From Corynebacterium suedekumii (lineage in GTDB: Bacteria; Actinomycetota; Actinomycetes; Mycobacteriales; Mycobacteriaceae): 64,000 nucleotides of DNA. The notes beneath the pieces are model-generated. The model did not search any database. It worked only from the letters and a program-made list of their open reading frames with translations, and had not been told where the DNA came from. Both the position numbers and the translations under genes were made by a program. The DNA lies in assembly GCF_030252185.1 (NCBI RefSeq), contig NZ_CP126970.1, forward strand, positions 1,488,001 to 1,552,000, in the 5' to 3' direction. How positions within the stretch are numbered: the stretch's first letter is position 1; each line of letters starts with the position of its first letter. Of this stretch, positions 8,950 through 18,726 are shown piece after piece.

Positions 8950-9897
8950 CTACCCGCGCGGACGCTTCGTGTTGGTGCGCACACCCAGCAGGACGTCCTC
9001 CCAGTGCGGCGTCACCGCTTTACGACGCCGCTTCGCCGGCGCCGGCTTCTCCTCCGGGTCTGGATGGCGCAGGAACTCATCCCCTTCGGCCTCCCCGTCC
9101 CCGTCGAAGTCTCCGAGCATCCCGAGATCCGCGGTGTCGTCATCGTCGTGGTGGAGGTCGCGGTCCTCCTCGTACCGGTTGCCCCGGCCGACGGAGGTGA
9201 GGGTGCGCACCGGCTGCACGAAATCGGGGTCCGTGAGGTCGGCGGCGACCGGGTTGCGCGCCTCAGTGGTGGAGTTGGAGGTCGCGTGGTGGTTGAGCGT
9301 CCACTCGGCGACGTTCTCGCTCAGGCCCGCGGTCCAGGTCACGCGCACGATCCACGACCCGCCGGCCTCCCGGAACGCGTCCCAGGAGGTCTCGGAGACG
9401 GAGTGCCCCCGGGCGGCGAATGCGGCGGCGAGGACCTCCCACAGGGTCAGTCGCGCCGGGCCGTCCTCCCGGACCGGGTGGGACTGCTTGGCCAGCTCCG
9501 CCATCCGCTCCCGCTCGAGCAGCACCGGGTGGGCGAAGGGCTCGACCCGGGCCTCGGCGACCCCCATCTCCCCGGCCAGGTCCGCGACGGACGCACCCTG
9601 CCGGATGCGGCCCTGGATCTCCCGCGGGCGCATGGTCAGAGGAGCGGTGAGCAGGGGATCCGGGGTCGGCAGGGAACGCTCGCGTTCCGGCTCCGGCGCC
9701 GTCTCCGGCGCTGTCTCCGGCTCCGTGGCGGGCTCCTCCGGGGTCGGGGGCTCCTCGGCGCGGGCGGGGAGGGAGAAGGCGTTCCGTGCGGCGTCGTCAA
9801 GCCCCTCCACGGCGAGGAAGAACTGCTCACCGTCGTCGGTGCGCAGCACCAGTGACGTGGTCGTCGACTCTTCAGTGACGAGGAACAACTCGCGCAT
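8950..9897 (-). CDS. sepH: Septation protein SepH (DUF3071)
   Basis: 315 residues. The N-terminal strand-rich start MRELFLVTEESTTTSLVLRT and the helix-turn-helix region around residues 85-130 (IQGRIRQGASVADLAGEMGV) are characteristic of SepH, an actinobacterial cell-division protein that binds FtsZ and stimulates filament assembly. A Pro/Glu-rich linker interrupts the domain; the C-terminal half is acidic and disordered and ends in a conserved basic PHWEDVLLGVRTN motif. ATG 9895-9897 is decided by AAGGAG six nt upstream; the longer upstream frame is not supported. Location beside serC matches mycobacteria. It is followed by a hypothetical gene in the same unit. Confidence 0.88.
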   Translation of the reverse strand: MRELFLVTEESTTTSLVLRTDDGEQFFLAVEGLDDAARNAFSLPARAEEPPTPEEPATEPETAPETAPEPERERSLPTPDPLLTAPLTMRPREIQGRIRQGASVADLAGEMGVAEARVEPFAHPVLLERERMAELAKQSHPVREDGPARLTLWEVLAAAFAARGHSVSETSWDAFREAGGSWIVRVTWTAGLSENVAEWTLNHHATSNSTTEARNPVAADLTDPDFVQPVRTLTSVGRGNRYEEDRDLHHDDDDTADLGMLGDFDGDGEAEGDEFLRHPDPEEKPAPAKRRRKAVTPHWEDVLLGVRTNTKRPRG

Positions 9898-9943
9898 ACG
9901 TACTCCTTGGGCCAGCCGGGCTGATGGAACCACCCTAACGCAG

Positions 9944-9977
9944 ACATGCGCCGGACCGTGACAGGTCCGGCGCATGT
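9944..9977 (-). terminator. Terminator of serC
   Basis: A perfect 14-bp stem (9944-9957 with 9964-9977, 6-nt loop) lies 21 nt beyond the serC stop, between serC and sepH, both on the minus strand. It separates the serC transcript from sepH. Confidence 0.8.
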
Positions 9978-9998
9978 TGACGGGGGTGTGCGGGGCGT

Positions 9999-11183
<1,185 letters not shown>

Positions 11184-11517
11184 GTCGGCACCTCCCAACC
11201 GGATAACCCGAACCCGGGATCTGGGGCGAGCGGACGTGGCGGGGGTGCGCAACGGGGGAGACGGGCACAACAGACGGGTGAAGGGAGCGGGTGTGACCTG
11301 TGACGGTGGTCATTGTTGCCCCCATCACATCATTTGCTAAACTGTGCCGTGATCCACCTCTTGCAGTGCACGACGGTTTCTATGAGAGCAGCTGAAATGC
11401 CCTGTGGTGGAACCACAACCGCACACATGCGGCCGATCCGTTCCGTTCTTCGCAACCTCGTGGAGAATCCGGGGTGGGAAAGCGGCAGACTCCACGTGAA
11501 AGCGTCACCTAAGCTGA

Positions 11518-11538
11518 AACATGACTCACCGTCATGTT
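11518..11538. promoter_or_regulatory. Palindrome at the predicted gltA transcription start
   Basis: AACATGAC (11518-11525) and GTCATGTT (11531-11538) are perfect 8-bp inverted arms around TCACC. The element begins 2 nt after a TAAGCT -10-like box, so it would cover the start site or form a hairpin in the 5' leader of gltA. The cognate regulator is unknown. Confidence 0.45.
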
Positions 11539-11620
11539 GGGACTACGGTGGGCGTCACTTCTCACATCCGGTCCTCATCGGCCGCTGCAAGGTCGACAAC
11601 TGAAGTTTGAAAGGTACACA

Positions 11621-12913
11621 GTGGCTACTGACAACAATGACAAGGCCGTACTCCACTACCCGGGCGGCGAGTACGAACTGGACATCATCAAGGCCACCGA
11701 GGGCAATGACGGTGTCGTCCTCGGCAAGATGCTCGCGGACACCGGCCTGGTGACCTACGACCCGGGCTACGTCTCCACCGGCTCCTGCGAGTCCGAGATC
11801 ACCTACATCGACGGTGAGAACGGCGTCCTGCGCCACCGTGGCTACGACATCGCCGACCTGGCCGAGAACGCCACCTTCAACGAGGTGTCCTACCTCCTGA
11901 TCAACGGTGAGCTGCCGACCGTCGAGGAGCTGCACAAGTTCAACAACGACATCCGTCACCACACCCTCCTGGACGAGGACTTCAAGTCCCAGTTCAACGT
12001 GTTCCCGCGCAACGCCCACCCGATGTCCGTCCTGGCCTCCTCGGTCAACATCCTGTCGACCTACTACCAGGACCAGCTCGACCCGATGAACGAGGAGCAC
12101 CTGGACAAGGCCACCGTCCGCCTCATGGCCAAGGTGCCGATGCTGGCGGCCTACGCCTACCGCGCCTCCAAGGGTGCCCCGTACATGTACCCGGACAACT
12201 CCCTCAACGCGCGTGAGAACTTCCTGCGCATGATGTTCGGCTACCCGACCGAGCCGTACGAGGTCGACCCGATCATGGTCAAGGCCCTGGACAAGCTGCT
12301 CATCCTCCACGCCGACCACGAGCAGAACTGCTCCACCTCCACCGTCCGCATGATCGGCTCCGCCCAGGCGAACATGTTCGTCTCCATCGCCGGCGGCATC
12401 AACGCCCTCTCCGGCCCGCTGCACGGCGGTGCCAACCAGGCCGTCCTCGAGATGCTCGAGGAGATCGACGCCAACGGCGGCGACGCGACCGACTTCATGA
12501 ACCGCGTGAAGAACAAGGAGAAGGGTGTCCGCCTCATGGGCTTCGGACACCGCGTCTACCGCAACTACGATCCGCGTGCGGCCATCGTCAAGGAGACCGC
12601 GCACGAGATCCTCGAGCACCTCGGTGGCGACCACCTGCTCGACCTGGCCATGAAGCTCGAGGAGATCGCCCTCAACGACGAGTACTTCATCTCCCGCAAG
12701 CTGTACCCGAACGTCGACTTCTACACCGGCCTGATCTACCGCGCCATGGGCTTCCCGACGGACTTCTTCACCGTCCTGTTCGCCATCGGCCGTCTGCCGG
12801 GCTGGATCGCCCACTACCGCGAGCAGCTGGCGACCACCACCAAGATCAACCGTCCGCGCCAGATCTACACCGGACAGAACCTGCGTACCGTCACCCCGCG
12901 CGAGGAGCGCTAG
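11621..12913 (+). CDS. gltA: Citrate synthase GltA
   Basis: 430 residues, type II citrate synthase that condenses acetyl-CoA and oxaloacetate at entry to the TCA cycle. Family blocks: FDPGYVSTGS-like TYDPGYVSTGSCESEITYIDG, GILRHRGYDIADLAENATF-like region, LHADHEQNCSTSTVRMIGS, ISGGINALSGPLHGG-type loop, and LMGFGHRVYRNYDPRA with the catalytic His. GTG 11621 is chosen because GAAAGG (11609-11614) sits six nt upstream; homologues are sometimes annotated with a slightly longer start. A long upstream region carries candidate regulatory palindromes. Confidence 0.96.
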   Translation: MATDNNDKAVLHYPGGEYELDIIKATEGNDGVVLGKMLADTGLVTYDPGYVSTGSCESEITYIDGENGVLRHRGYDIADLAENATFNEVSYLLINGELPTVEELHKFNNDIRHHTLLDEDFKSQFNVFPRNAHPMSVLASSVNILSTYYQDQLDPMNEEHLDKATVRLMAKVPMLAAYAYRASKGAPYMYPDNSLNARENFLRMMFGYPTEPYEVDPIMVKALDKLLILHADHEQNCSTSTVRMIGSAQANMFVSIAGGINALSGPLHGGANQAVLEMLEEIDANGGDATDFMNRVKNKEKGVRLMGFGHRVYRNYDPRAAIVKETAHEILEHLGGDHLLDLAMKLEEIALNDEYFISRKLYPNVDFYTGLIYRAMGFPTDFFTVLFAIGRLPGWIAHYREQLATTTKINRPRQIYTGQNLRTVTPREER

Positions 12914-12958
12914 GTAACACGGGCATACGCCGACACCCCGGGCACGACGCCGTCACCA

Positions 12959-12964
12959 TATAAT
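12959..12964 (+). promoter_or_regulatory. -10 box of fkpA
   Basis: A consensus TATAAT lies 50 nt before the fkpA ATG and 45 nt after the gltA stop, suggesting that fkpA has its own promoter. No good -35 hexamer is visible 16-18 bp upstream. Confidence 0.6.
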
Positions 12965-13014
12965 GGTGGGCGTTGTGCCCGGCTCGTTTTTTCAAGCTTA
13001 AGGAGACATTCCTC

Positions 13015-13374
13015 ATGGAGAAGCCTCAGATCGACGCCCAGACCGGCCCCGCACCGGAGACCCTGGTGGCCGAAGACCTCATCGTCGGTGACGGCGACGA
13101 AGCCCAGCCCGGCGGGCTGGTCAAGGTCCACTACGTCGGAGTCGACTTCGAGTCCGGCCAGGAGTTCGACTCCTCCTGGGACCGCGGCGAGGCCATCGAG
13201 TTCCCGCTCAACGGCCTCATCGCCGGCTGGCAGGAGGGTATCCCCGGCATGAAGGTCGGCGGCCGTCGCCAGCTGACCATCCCGCCGGAGCTGGCCTACG
13301 GCCCCGCCGGCGGCGGACACCCCCTGTCCGGCCGCACGCTCGTCTTCGTCATCGACCTGCTGGCCGCGGGTTAA
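13015..13374 (+). CDS. fkpA: FKBP-type peptidyl-prolyl cis-trans isomerase
   Basis: 119 residues with a single FKBP domain: VKVHYVGVDFESGQEFDSSW, AIEFPLNGLIAGWQEGIPGM and KVGGRRQLTIPPELAYG line the active site, and the protein ends in the last strand LVFVIDLLAAG. It isomerises prolyl bonds in the cytoplasm; no signal peptide is present. ATG 13015 follows AAGGAG. Its stop overlaps the stop of the convergent malic enzyme gene by 3 nt. Its position after gltA is conserved in C. glutamicum. Confidence 0.92.
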   Translation: MEKPQIDAQTGPAPETLVAEDLIVGDGDEAQPGGLVKVHYVGVDFESGQEFDSSWDRGEAIEFPLNGLIAGWQEGIPGMKVGGRRQLTIPPELAYGPAGGGHPLSGRTLVFVIDLLAAG

Positions 13375-14558
13375 CCCTCCCGCTCCATCCACGCCGCGGC
13401 CACTGCCTTGCTCACGGCAGGGGCCACGCGGGCATCCAGGGGCGAGGGGACGATGTGCTCGACGTCGAGCTGCTCCTCCGCCACCTGCGCGATGGCCCGC
13501 GACGCCGCCAGCTTCATCTCCGGGGTGATGCGGGTGGCGCCCGCCGCGAGCGCCCCGTGGAAGATCCCGGGGAACGCGAGCACGTTGTTGATCTGATTCG
13601 GCAGATCCGACCGCCCCGTGGCCACCACGGCCCCGTAGCGGTACGCGAGTTCCGGATCGATCTCCGGGTCGGGGTTGGCCAGGGAGAACAGGATCGGCGC
13701 CGCCGCCATCCCACGCAGTGCCTCCTCCGGGACATGCCCGCGGGACAGGCCGATGAACACGTCGGCCCCCGCCAGCGCCTCGTCGACACCACCGCTGACG
13801 CCCCGCGGGTTGGTCATCTCCGCCAGGGCCGCCTTCTCCTCGTTGAGGTGGTCGCGCCCGGCGTGGATGACGCCGCGGGAGTCGAGGAGGACGACGTCGG
13901 TGACGGCGGCGTCGAGAAGCATCCGTGCGCACGCCACCCCGGCCGCACCCGCACCGGAGATGACCACCCTCAGATCCGTGATCTCCCGGCCCAGCAGGCG
14001 GCACGCGTTGCGCAGCGCCGCGGTGATGACCACCGCGGTGCCGTGCTGGTCATCGTGCATGACCGGCATGTCCAGGGCATCGGCCAGCCGACGTTCCACC
14101 TCGAAGCAGCGCGGCGCGGAGATGTCCTCCAGGTTGATGGCGCCGAAGGACGGGGCCAGGGCGGTGATGACGTCGACGAGGCGGTCCGTGTCCGTCTCGT
14201 CGAGGACGATGGGCACGGCGTTGAGGCCGGCGAAACGGTCGAACAGCTGGGCCTTTCCCTCCATCACGGGCAGGGCCGCCCGGGGGCCGATGTCGCCGAG
14301 GCCGAGGACCGCGGTGCCGTCGGAGATGATCGCCACGGTGTGGCCGGTGCCGGTGAATCGGTGGGCGAGGGACGGGTCCTCCGCGATCGCGGTGCACACC
14401 CGCGCGACACCGGGGGTGTAGGAGATCGACAGGTCGCGCTGCGTCTTCAACGGCCGCGCCGTGCGGATGGTGAGCTTGCCTCCCTCATGGGCGGCGAAGA
14501 TCTCGTCGTCGGAGAGCTCCGTGATGTGATGGACGTGAGGATTGCGCAGGTCAGTCAT
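13371..14558 (-). CDS. malE: Malic enzyme (NADP-type, decarboxylating)
   Basis: 395 residues, the short bacterial malic enzyme class. It converts malate to pyruvate and CO2 with reduction of NAD(P). Motifs: ISYTPGVARVC with the catalytic Tyr, PVMEGKAQLFDRF with the catalytic Lys, INLEDISAPRCFEVE and MHDDQHGTAVV for the metal, and VVISGAGAAGVACARMLL for the nucleotide. Length matches C. glutamicum MalE, although there the gene lies elsewhere. Cofactor preference is inferred from the family. It ends against fkpA and diverges from the aldo/keto reductase. Confidence 0.9.
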   Translation of the reverse strand: MTDLRNPHVHHITELSDDEIFAAHEGGKLTIRTARPLKTQRDLSISYTPGVARVCTAIAEDPSLAHRFTGTGHTVAIISDGTAVLGLGDIGPRAALPVMEGKAQLFDRFAGLNAVPIVLDETDTDRLVDVITALAPSFGAINLEDISAPRCFEVERRLADALDMPVMHDDQHGTAVVITAALRNACRLLGREITDLRVVISGAGAAGVACARMLLDAAVTDVVLLDSRGVIHAGRDHLNEEKAALAEMTNPRGVSGGVDEALAGADVFIGLSRGHVPEEALRGMAAAPILFSLANPDPEIDPELAYRYGAVVATGRSDLPNQINNVLAFPGIFHGALAAGATRITPEMKLAASRAIAQVAEEQLDVEHIVPSPLDARVAPAVSKAVAAAWMEREG

Positions 14559-14631
14559 GGCTTCCAGTCTACGGTGGGTGTGATCGGCAACTACCCTCCA
14601 TGCCCGCGTGTATCAGGGCACAATGGAGACC

Positions 14632-15486
14632 ATGACTGCAGCTGCCGTACCCACCATCACCCTCAACGACGGAACCGAGATGCCCCAGATCGGTCTGGGA
14701 ACCTGGAAGCTGCGGGGCGACGACGCCGTCCGCATCGTGCGGGAGGCCATCGAACTGGGGTACCGGCACATCGACACCGCCTCCTCCTACGGCAACGAGG
14801 AGGCGATCGGACAGGCCATCCGTGACGCGATCGCCGCAGGCGACGTCACCCGCGACGAGCTGTTCATCACCACCAAGGCCTGGCAGGACGAGCAGGGGGC
14901 CGACCGGATCCCGGCCGCCTTCCAGGACTCGCTGCACCGGCTCGGTCTGGAGTACATCGACCTGTACCTGGTGCACTGGCCGGATCCGACGCAGGGAAAG
15001 TACGTGGAGAGCTTCGAGGCGGTCGCCCGCCTGCAGGGGCTGGGTATCGTCCAGGCCATCGGCGTGGCCAACTTCTACGAGGAGGTCCTGCGCGAGGTGG
15101 TGGAGAAGACCGGTACCGTTCCGGCGCTCAACCAGGTGGAGCTGCACCCCGGATTCTCCCAGGCCCCGCTGCGGACTCTGCATGAGGAGCTGGAGATCCG
15201 CACGGAGGCGTGGTCGCCGCTGGGGCGCGGGATCGTGCTCATGAATCCGGTGATCGACGAGGTGGCCCGGGAGGTGGGCAAGTCCACCGCCCAGGTGGCG
15301 CTGCGGTGGGCGATGCAGCTGGGGTGCTCGGTGATCCCGAAGTCGGGGGATTCGCGTCGCCTCGCACAGAACATCGAGGCCGCGTCCTTCACCCTCACTC
15401 CCGCACAAATGGACGCGATCACGGAGCTTGATCATCAGCAGGGATTCGGCCGGGTCTTCGACGATCCCCGGACTTTCCCGGCCTGA
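14632..15486 (+). CDS. Aldo/keto reductase
   Basis: A (beta/alpha)8 aldo/keto reductase of about 284 residues. The catalytic tetrad is visible: IDTASSYGNEEAIG (Asp, Tyr), ELFITTKAW (Lys) and DLYLVHWPDP (His). The C-terminal NADPH-binding block is VIPKSGDSRRLAQNIEA. It resembles the 2,5-diketo-D-gluconate reductase subgroup; the natural substrate is unknown. Possible starts are GTG 14608, ATG 14623 and ATG 14632. The last is used because MTAAAVPTITLND matches typical starts and GGAG lies just before it. A weak hairpin follows at 15498-15527. Confidence 0.88.
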   Translation: MTAAAVPTITLNDGTEMPQIGLGTWKLRGDDAVRIVREAIELGYRHIDTASSYGNEEAIGQAIRDAIAAGDVTRDELFITTKAWQDEQGADRIPAAFQDSLHRLGLEYIDLYLVHWPDPTQGKYVESFEAVARLQGLGIVQAIGVANFYEEVLREVVEKTGTVPALNQVELHPGFSQAPLRTLHEELEIRTEAWSPLGRGIVLMNPVIDEVAREVGKSTAQVALRWAMQLGCSVIPKSGDSRRLAQNIEAASFTLTPAQMDAITELDHQQGFGRVFDDPRTFPA

Positions 15487-15845
15487 CCTGCGGGTTTCCC
15501 GGGTGTTAGCAGTTGTTGTCACCCGGGGCCGGGGCCGTTGGCAATAGTTGCGAAGAATGTGCAGTTTGTTAAGGTGCGGTTTGCAATCTTGGCATGGCGA
15601 CCATGTGTCCGGTGTGGGGGTGGAGGTCATACCAATTTAACTGCAGGTCGGGGCGGGTTGTGGGGGTGGAAAGTGGCGGGGGTCGAGGAAAGATTGATCG
15701 TTCACTTCAACGTTGCAATGTGAGCCAGGTAACTTCAGTTTGCAGCACGTGGTGTATCCATCTGTTTCGGGTATGAGGCCCGAAGGTCGGGGCACCAGTG
15801 GTTCCACCCTCGGGCAACCGGGGCCAAATGAAAGAGAGATCAAAA
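15487..15845. other. 359-bp upstream region of mctBC
   Basis: No supported gene. It contains RamB-like TTTGCAATCTTG near 15580, G-rich TGGGGGTG stretches at about 15615 and 15660 that resemble RamA sites, and GTTTGCAG near 15738. In C. glutamicum mctC responds to RamA, RamB and GlxR. Which motifs function here is not decidable by eye. Confidence 0.45.
15498..15527 (+). terminator. Weak hairpin after the aldo/keto reductase
   Basis: An 8-bp stem CCCGGGTG/CACCCGGG (15498-15505 with 15520-15527, 14-nt loop) begins 11 nt after the stop, with no T-run. Confidence 0.35.
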
Positions 15846-16193
15846 GTGAGCGCAACTCCAGTTGTCCGTGCGGACGGCCGGCGCGAGCCGACCTCCCAGG
15901 AGTTCATCGACATGCAGGCGAGCCCGCAGTTCGAGAAACTCCGCAAGACCTACCGTTCCTTCACCTTCCCGATGTCTGTGGCGTTCTTCCTCTGGTTCGC
16001 CGTCTACGTCCTCGTGGCCACCTTCGCCCCGGACTGGATGGCCACCGAGGTCGGCGGCGGCTTCAACATCGGCATCATCTTCGGACTCCTGCAGTTCGTC
16101 ACCACGTTCGCGATCACCTGGATCTACGTGATCTACGCCAACAAGAACATCGAGCCGCAGGCGGCCGCCATCCGCGAAGCAATGGAGGGTTAG
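15846..16193 (+). CDS. mctB: MctB, DUF485 small membrane protein of the monocarboxylate transporter
   Basis: 115 residues with two membrane helices (SVAFFLWFAVYVLVATF and NIGIIFGLLQFVTTFAITWIYV) and the DUF485 signature (SPQFEKLRKTYRSFTFPM before helix 1, YANKNIEPQAAAIREAM at the end). Such proteins accompany SSS-family acetate/pyruvate transporters. GTG 15846 is preferred, with AAAGAGAG about 7 nt upstream; longer in-frame starts exist at 15798 and 15831. mctC follows after 6 nt, with its ribosome-binding site overlapping the mctB end. Confidence 0.88.
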   Translation: MSATPVVRADGRREPTSQEFIDMQASPQFEKLRKTYRSFTFPMSVAFFLWFAVYVLVATFAPDWMATEVGGGFNIGIIFGLLQFVTTFAITWIYVIYANKNIEPQAAAIREAMEG

Positions 16194-16199
16194 TCCAAC

Positions 16200-17843
16200 A
16201 TGACCACCGCATACCTCGCCCAGGAATCCAACACGGGCAACCCGATCCTCAACATCGCGGTCTTCGTCGTCTTCATCATCGTCACCATGACCGTGGTCCT
16301 GCGTGCCGGCAAGTCCACCAAGGAGGCCTCCGACTTCTACACCGGTGGCGCCTCCTTCACCGGTACCCAGAACGGCCTCGCCATCGCCGGTGACTACCTG
16401 TCCGCCGCGTCCTTCCTCGGCATCGTCGGCTCCATCGCCCTCAACGGCTACGACGGGTTCCTCTACTCCATCGGCTTCTTCGTCGCCTGGCTCGTCGCCC
16501 TGCTGCTCGTCGCCGAGCCGCTGCGTAACGTCGGCCGCTTCACCATGGCAGACGTGCTGTCCTTCCGCCTGCGCCAGAAGCCGGTCCGTGTGGCCGCCGC
16601 GATCGGCACCCTCGCCGTCTCGCTGTTCTATCTCATCGCCCAGATGGCCGGCGCCGGCTCCCTGGTCTCCGTCCTCCTGGATCTGCACGGCACCGTCGAG
16701 CAGGCCATCGTCGTCGCCATCGTGGGCATCATCATGATCGCCTACGTCCTCCTCGGCGGCATGAAGGGCACCACCTACGTCCAGATGATCAAGGCCGTCC
16801 TCCTCGTCGGTGGCGTCGCGATCATGACGGTTCTCACCTTCATCGCCGTCCGCGGTGGTTTCTCCACGCTTTTCGACGGCGCGATCGCCATGCACGCCAC
16901 CTCCGAGGCCATCCAGACCAAGGGCTACGAGGCCGCCGACATCATGAAGCCGGGTCTCAACTACGGCGCGACCTTCACCAAGCAGCTCGACTTCATCTCC
17001 CTGGGCCTGTCCCTGGTCCTCGGTACCGCCGGCCTGCCCCACGTGCTCATGCGCTTCTACACGGTCCCCACCGCCAAGGAAGCCCGTAAGTCCGTCACCT
17101 GGGCCATCGTCCTCATCGGTGCCTTCTACCTCATGACCCTGGTCCTCGGCTACGGTGCCGCCGCCCTCGTCGGCCCGGACCGTATCCTCGACGCACCGGG
17201 TGGCGCGAACGCCGCCGCACCGCTGCTGGCACTCGAGCTCGGTGGCTCCATCTTCATGGCCCTGATCTCCGCCGTGGCCTTCGCCACCGTCCTCGCGGTC
17301 GTCGCCGGCCTCGCCATCACCGCCTCCGCCTCCGTGGCCCACGACGTCTACGACGCCGTGTTCCGTGACGGCAAGTCCTCCGAGGAGGAGCAGGTCCGCG
17401 TCTCCCGCATCACCGTCGTGGTCCTGGGCATCATCTCCATCATCCTGGGCATCCTCGCGATGCAGCAGAACGTTGCCTTCCTGGTGTCCCTGGCCTTCGC
17501 CATCGCGGCCTCCGCGAACCTGCCGACGATCCTGTTCTCGCTGTACTGGAAGCGCTTCAACACCGCCGGTGCCGTCGCCTCCATGTACACCGGTGTCATC
17601 TCCGCCCTGACCCTGATCTTCCTGTCCCCGGCCGTCTCCGGTGCCCCCACCGCGATGTTCCCGAACGCCGACTGGTCGATCTTCCCGCTCACCAGCCCGG
17701 GTCTGGTCTCCATCCCGCTGGCCTTCCTCGCCGGCATCATCGCCACCCTGGCCAGCAAGCCGGACAACCTCGATCATCTCACCGCTGAGATGGAGGTCCG
17801 CTCGCTGACCGGTGTCGGCGTCGAGGCCCCGGTCGACCACTAG
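16200..17843 (+). CDS. mctC: MctC, monocarboxylic acid (pyruvate/acetate/propionate) transporter
   Basis: 547 residues, sodium:solute symporter fold with about 13 membrane segments. Signature blocks: SDFYTGGASFTGTQNGLAIA, GDYLSAASFLGIVG, FRLRQKPVRVAAAIGTL, LLGGMKGTTYVQMIKAVLL, LGTAGLPHVLMRFYTVP and the C-terminal SANLPTILFSLYWKRFN. These match the ActP/MctC group that imports acetate, propionate and pyruvate. GGAGG at the mctB end serves as ribosome-binding site, so translation is probably coupled. A strong hairpin follows. Confidence 0.93.
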   Translation: MTTAYLAQESNTGNPILNIAVFVVFIIVTMTVVLRAGKSTKEASDFYTGGASFTGTQNGLAIAGDYLSAASFLGIVGSIALNGYDGFLYSIGFFVAWLVALLLVAEPLRNVGRFTMADVLSFRLRQKPVRVAAAIGTLAVSLFYLIAQMAGAGSLVSVLLDLHGTVEQAIVVAIVGIIMIAYVLLGGMKGTTYVQMIKAVLLVGGVAIMTVLTFIAVRGGFSTLFDGAIAMHATSEAIQTKGYEAADIMKPGLNYGATFTKQLDFISLGLSLVLGTAGLPHVLMRFYTVPTAKEARKSVTWAIVLIGAFYLMTLVLGYGAAALVGPDRILDAPGGANAAAPLLALELGGSIFMALISAVAFATVLAVVAGLAITASASVAHDVYDAVFRDGKSSEEEQVRVSRITVVVLGIISIILGILAMQQNVAFLVSLAFAIAASANLPTILFSLYWKRFNTAGAVASMYTGVISALTLIFLSPAVSGAPTAMFPNADWSIFPLTSPGLVSIPLAFLAGIIATLASKPDNLDHLTAEMEVRSLTGVGVEAPVDH

Positions 17844-17865
17844 TCGCACCGCCTCACCGCATAAC

Positions 17866-17901
17866 AGTGCCGCCGTCACGATCCGTCGCGACGGCGGCAC
17901 T
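17866..17901 (+). terminator. Terminator of mctBC
   Basis: A perfect 12-bp stem (17866-17877 with 17890-17901, 12-nt loop) begins 22 nt after the mctC stop. The last base of the stem is the first base of the TATCAT -10 box of the next gene. Confidence 0.75.
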
Positions 17902-17914
17902 ATCATGTTCAAAC

Positions 17915-18721
17915 GTGGCACGATCCTCCGGTCGGGCGGCCGTCACGGCGACGCTGACCCTCATCCTCCTCCTCGCGCTCGCCGCGATCCCCGCCGTCGT
18001 CTACCTCGGGGGCTCGTCAACCGACGCACCGACCACCACCCCGGCGGCCCGGGAACGGGAGACCGCCCCGGTGGAACCGGACATCCCCGAACCCGACTAC
18101 TCCACCTTCGTGGAGAACTCCACGGGCTCCCAGGTCAGCTTCTACCGCCTGTCCGACGGCCACCGCACCGGCACCGCCACCGAACGCTTCGCCCGACCGG
18201 CACTGAGCCTGATCAAGCTCTACATCGCCGAGTACGTCCTGGAGCACGGCTCCGTCGCCGAGCAGTACCAGGCCATCGAGATGATCAGCTCCTCGGACGA
18301 CCGGTCAGCGGGCCGACTGTTCCAGAAGTACCCCGACTCCATCTCGACGGTGGCCCGGGACTACGGTCTCGGTTCCACCCGCAGCGCACAGCAGTGGGGC
18401 TTCTCGGTGACCTCCACCTACGACGCCGTCAGCTTCATTGCCCAGCTCATCGAGCAGGACGCCACCCATCCGATTCTCGTGGCCATGGCGGAGGCCGACC
18501 CGGTGGCCGCGGACGGCTACGGCCAGGACTTCGGCACCTCGGTGTTGCCCGGGGTCATCGGCACGAAATGGGGCTGGTCCGATGACCGCGACCTGCACTC
18601 CTCGGTGTCCTTCGGCGAGAACTTCGTCGTCGCGGCAGCCGTCACCGGAACGGCAGACGACCTCACCGGGCTGGTGGAGTTCCAGCTCACCGATGAGGTC
18701 GAGGATGCCGCAGAGAAGTAG
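17915..18721 (+). CDS. Membrane-anchored class A beta-lactamase-fold protein
   Basis: 268 residues: one N-terminal membrane helix (about 10-31), a Pro/Thr linker, then a serine beta-lactamase/PBP-like domain. The SxxK motif is S98-L-I-K101. The second motif is S127-D-D rather than SDN, and the third is K218-W-G rather than K-T-G. It could therefore be a peptidoglycan-binding or inactive relative rather than a drug-hydrolysing enzyme. GTG 17915 is chosen because TATCAT at 17901-17906 sits 8 nt upstream, a leaderless layout. A more distant relative is encoded at 61172-61996. Confidence 0.72.
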   Translation: MARSSGRAAVTATLTLILLLALAAIPAVVYLGGSSTDAPTTTPAARERETAPVEPDIPEPDYSTFVENSTGSQVSFYRLSDGHRTGTATERFARPALSLIKLYIAEYVLEHGSVAEQYQAIEMISSSDDRSAGRLFQKYPDSISTVARDYGLGSTRSAQQWGFSVTSTYDAVSFIAQLIEQDATHPILVAMAEADPVAADGYGQDFGTSVLPGVIGTKWGWSDDRDLHSSVSFGENFVVAAAVTGTADDLTGLVEFQLTDEVEDAAEK

Positions 18722-18726
18722 TCAGA

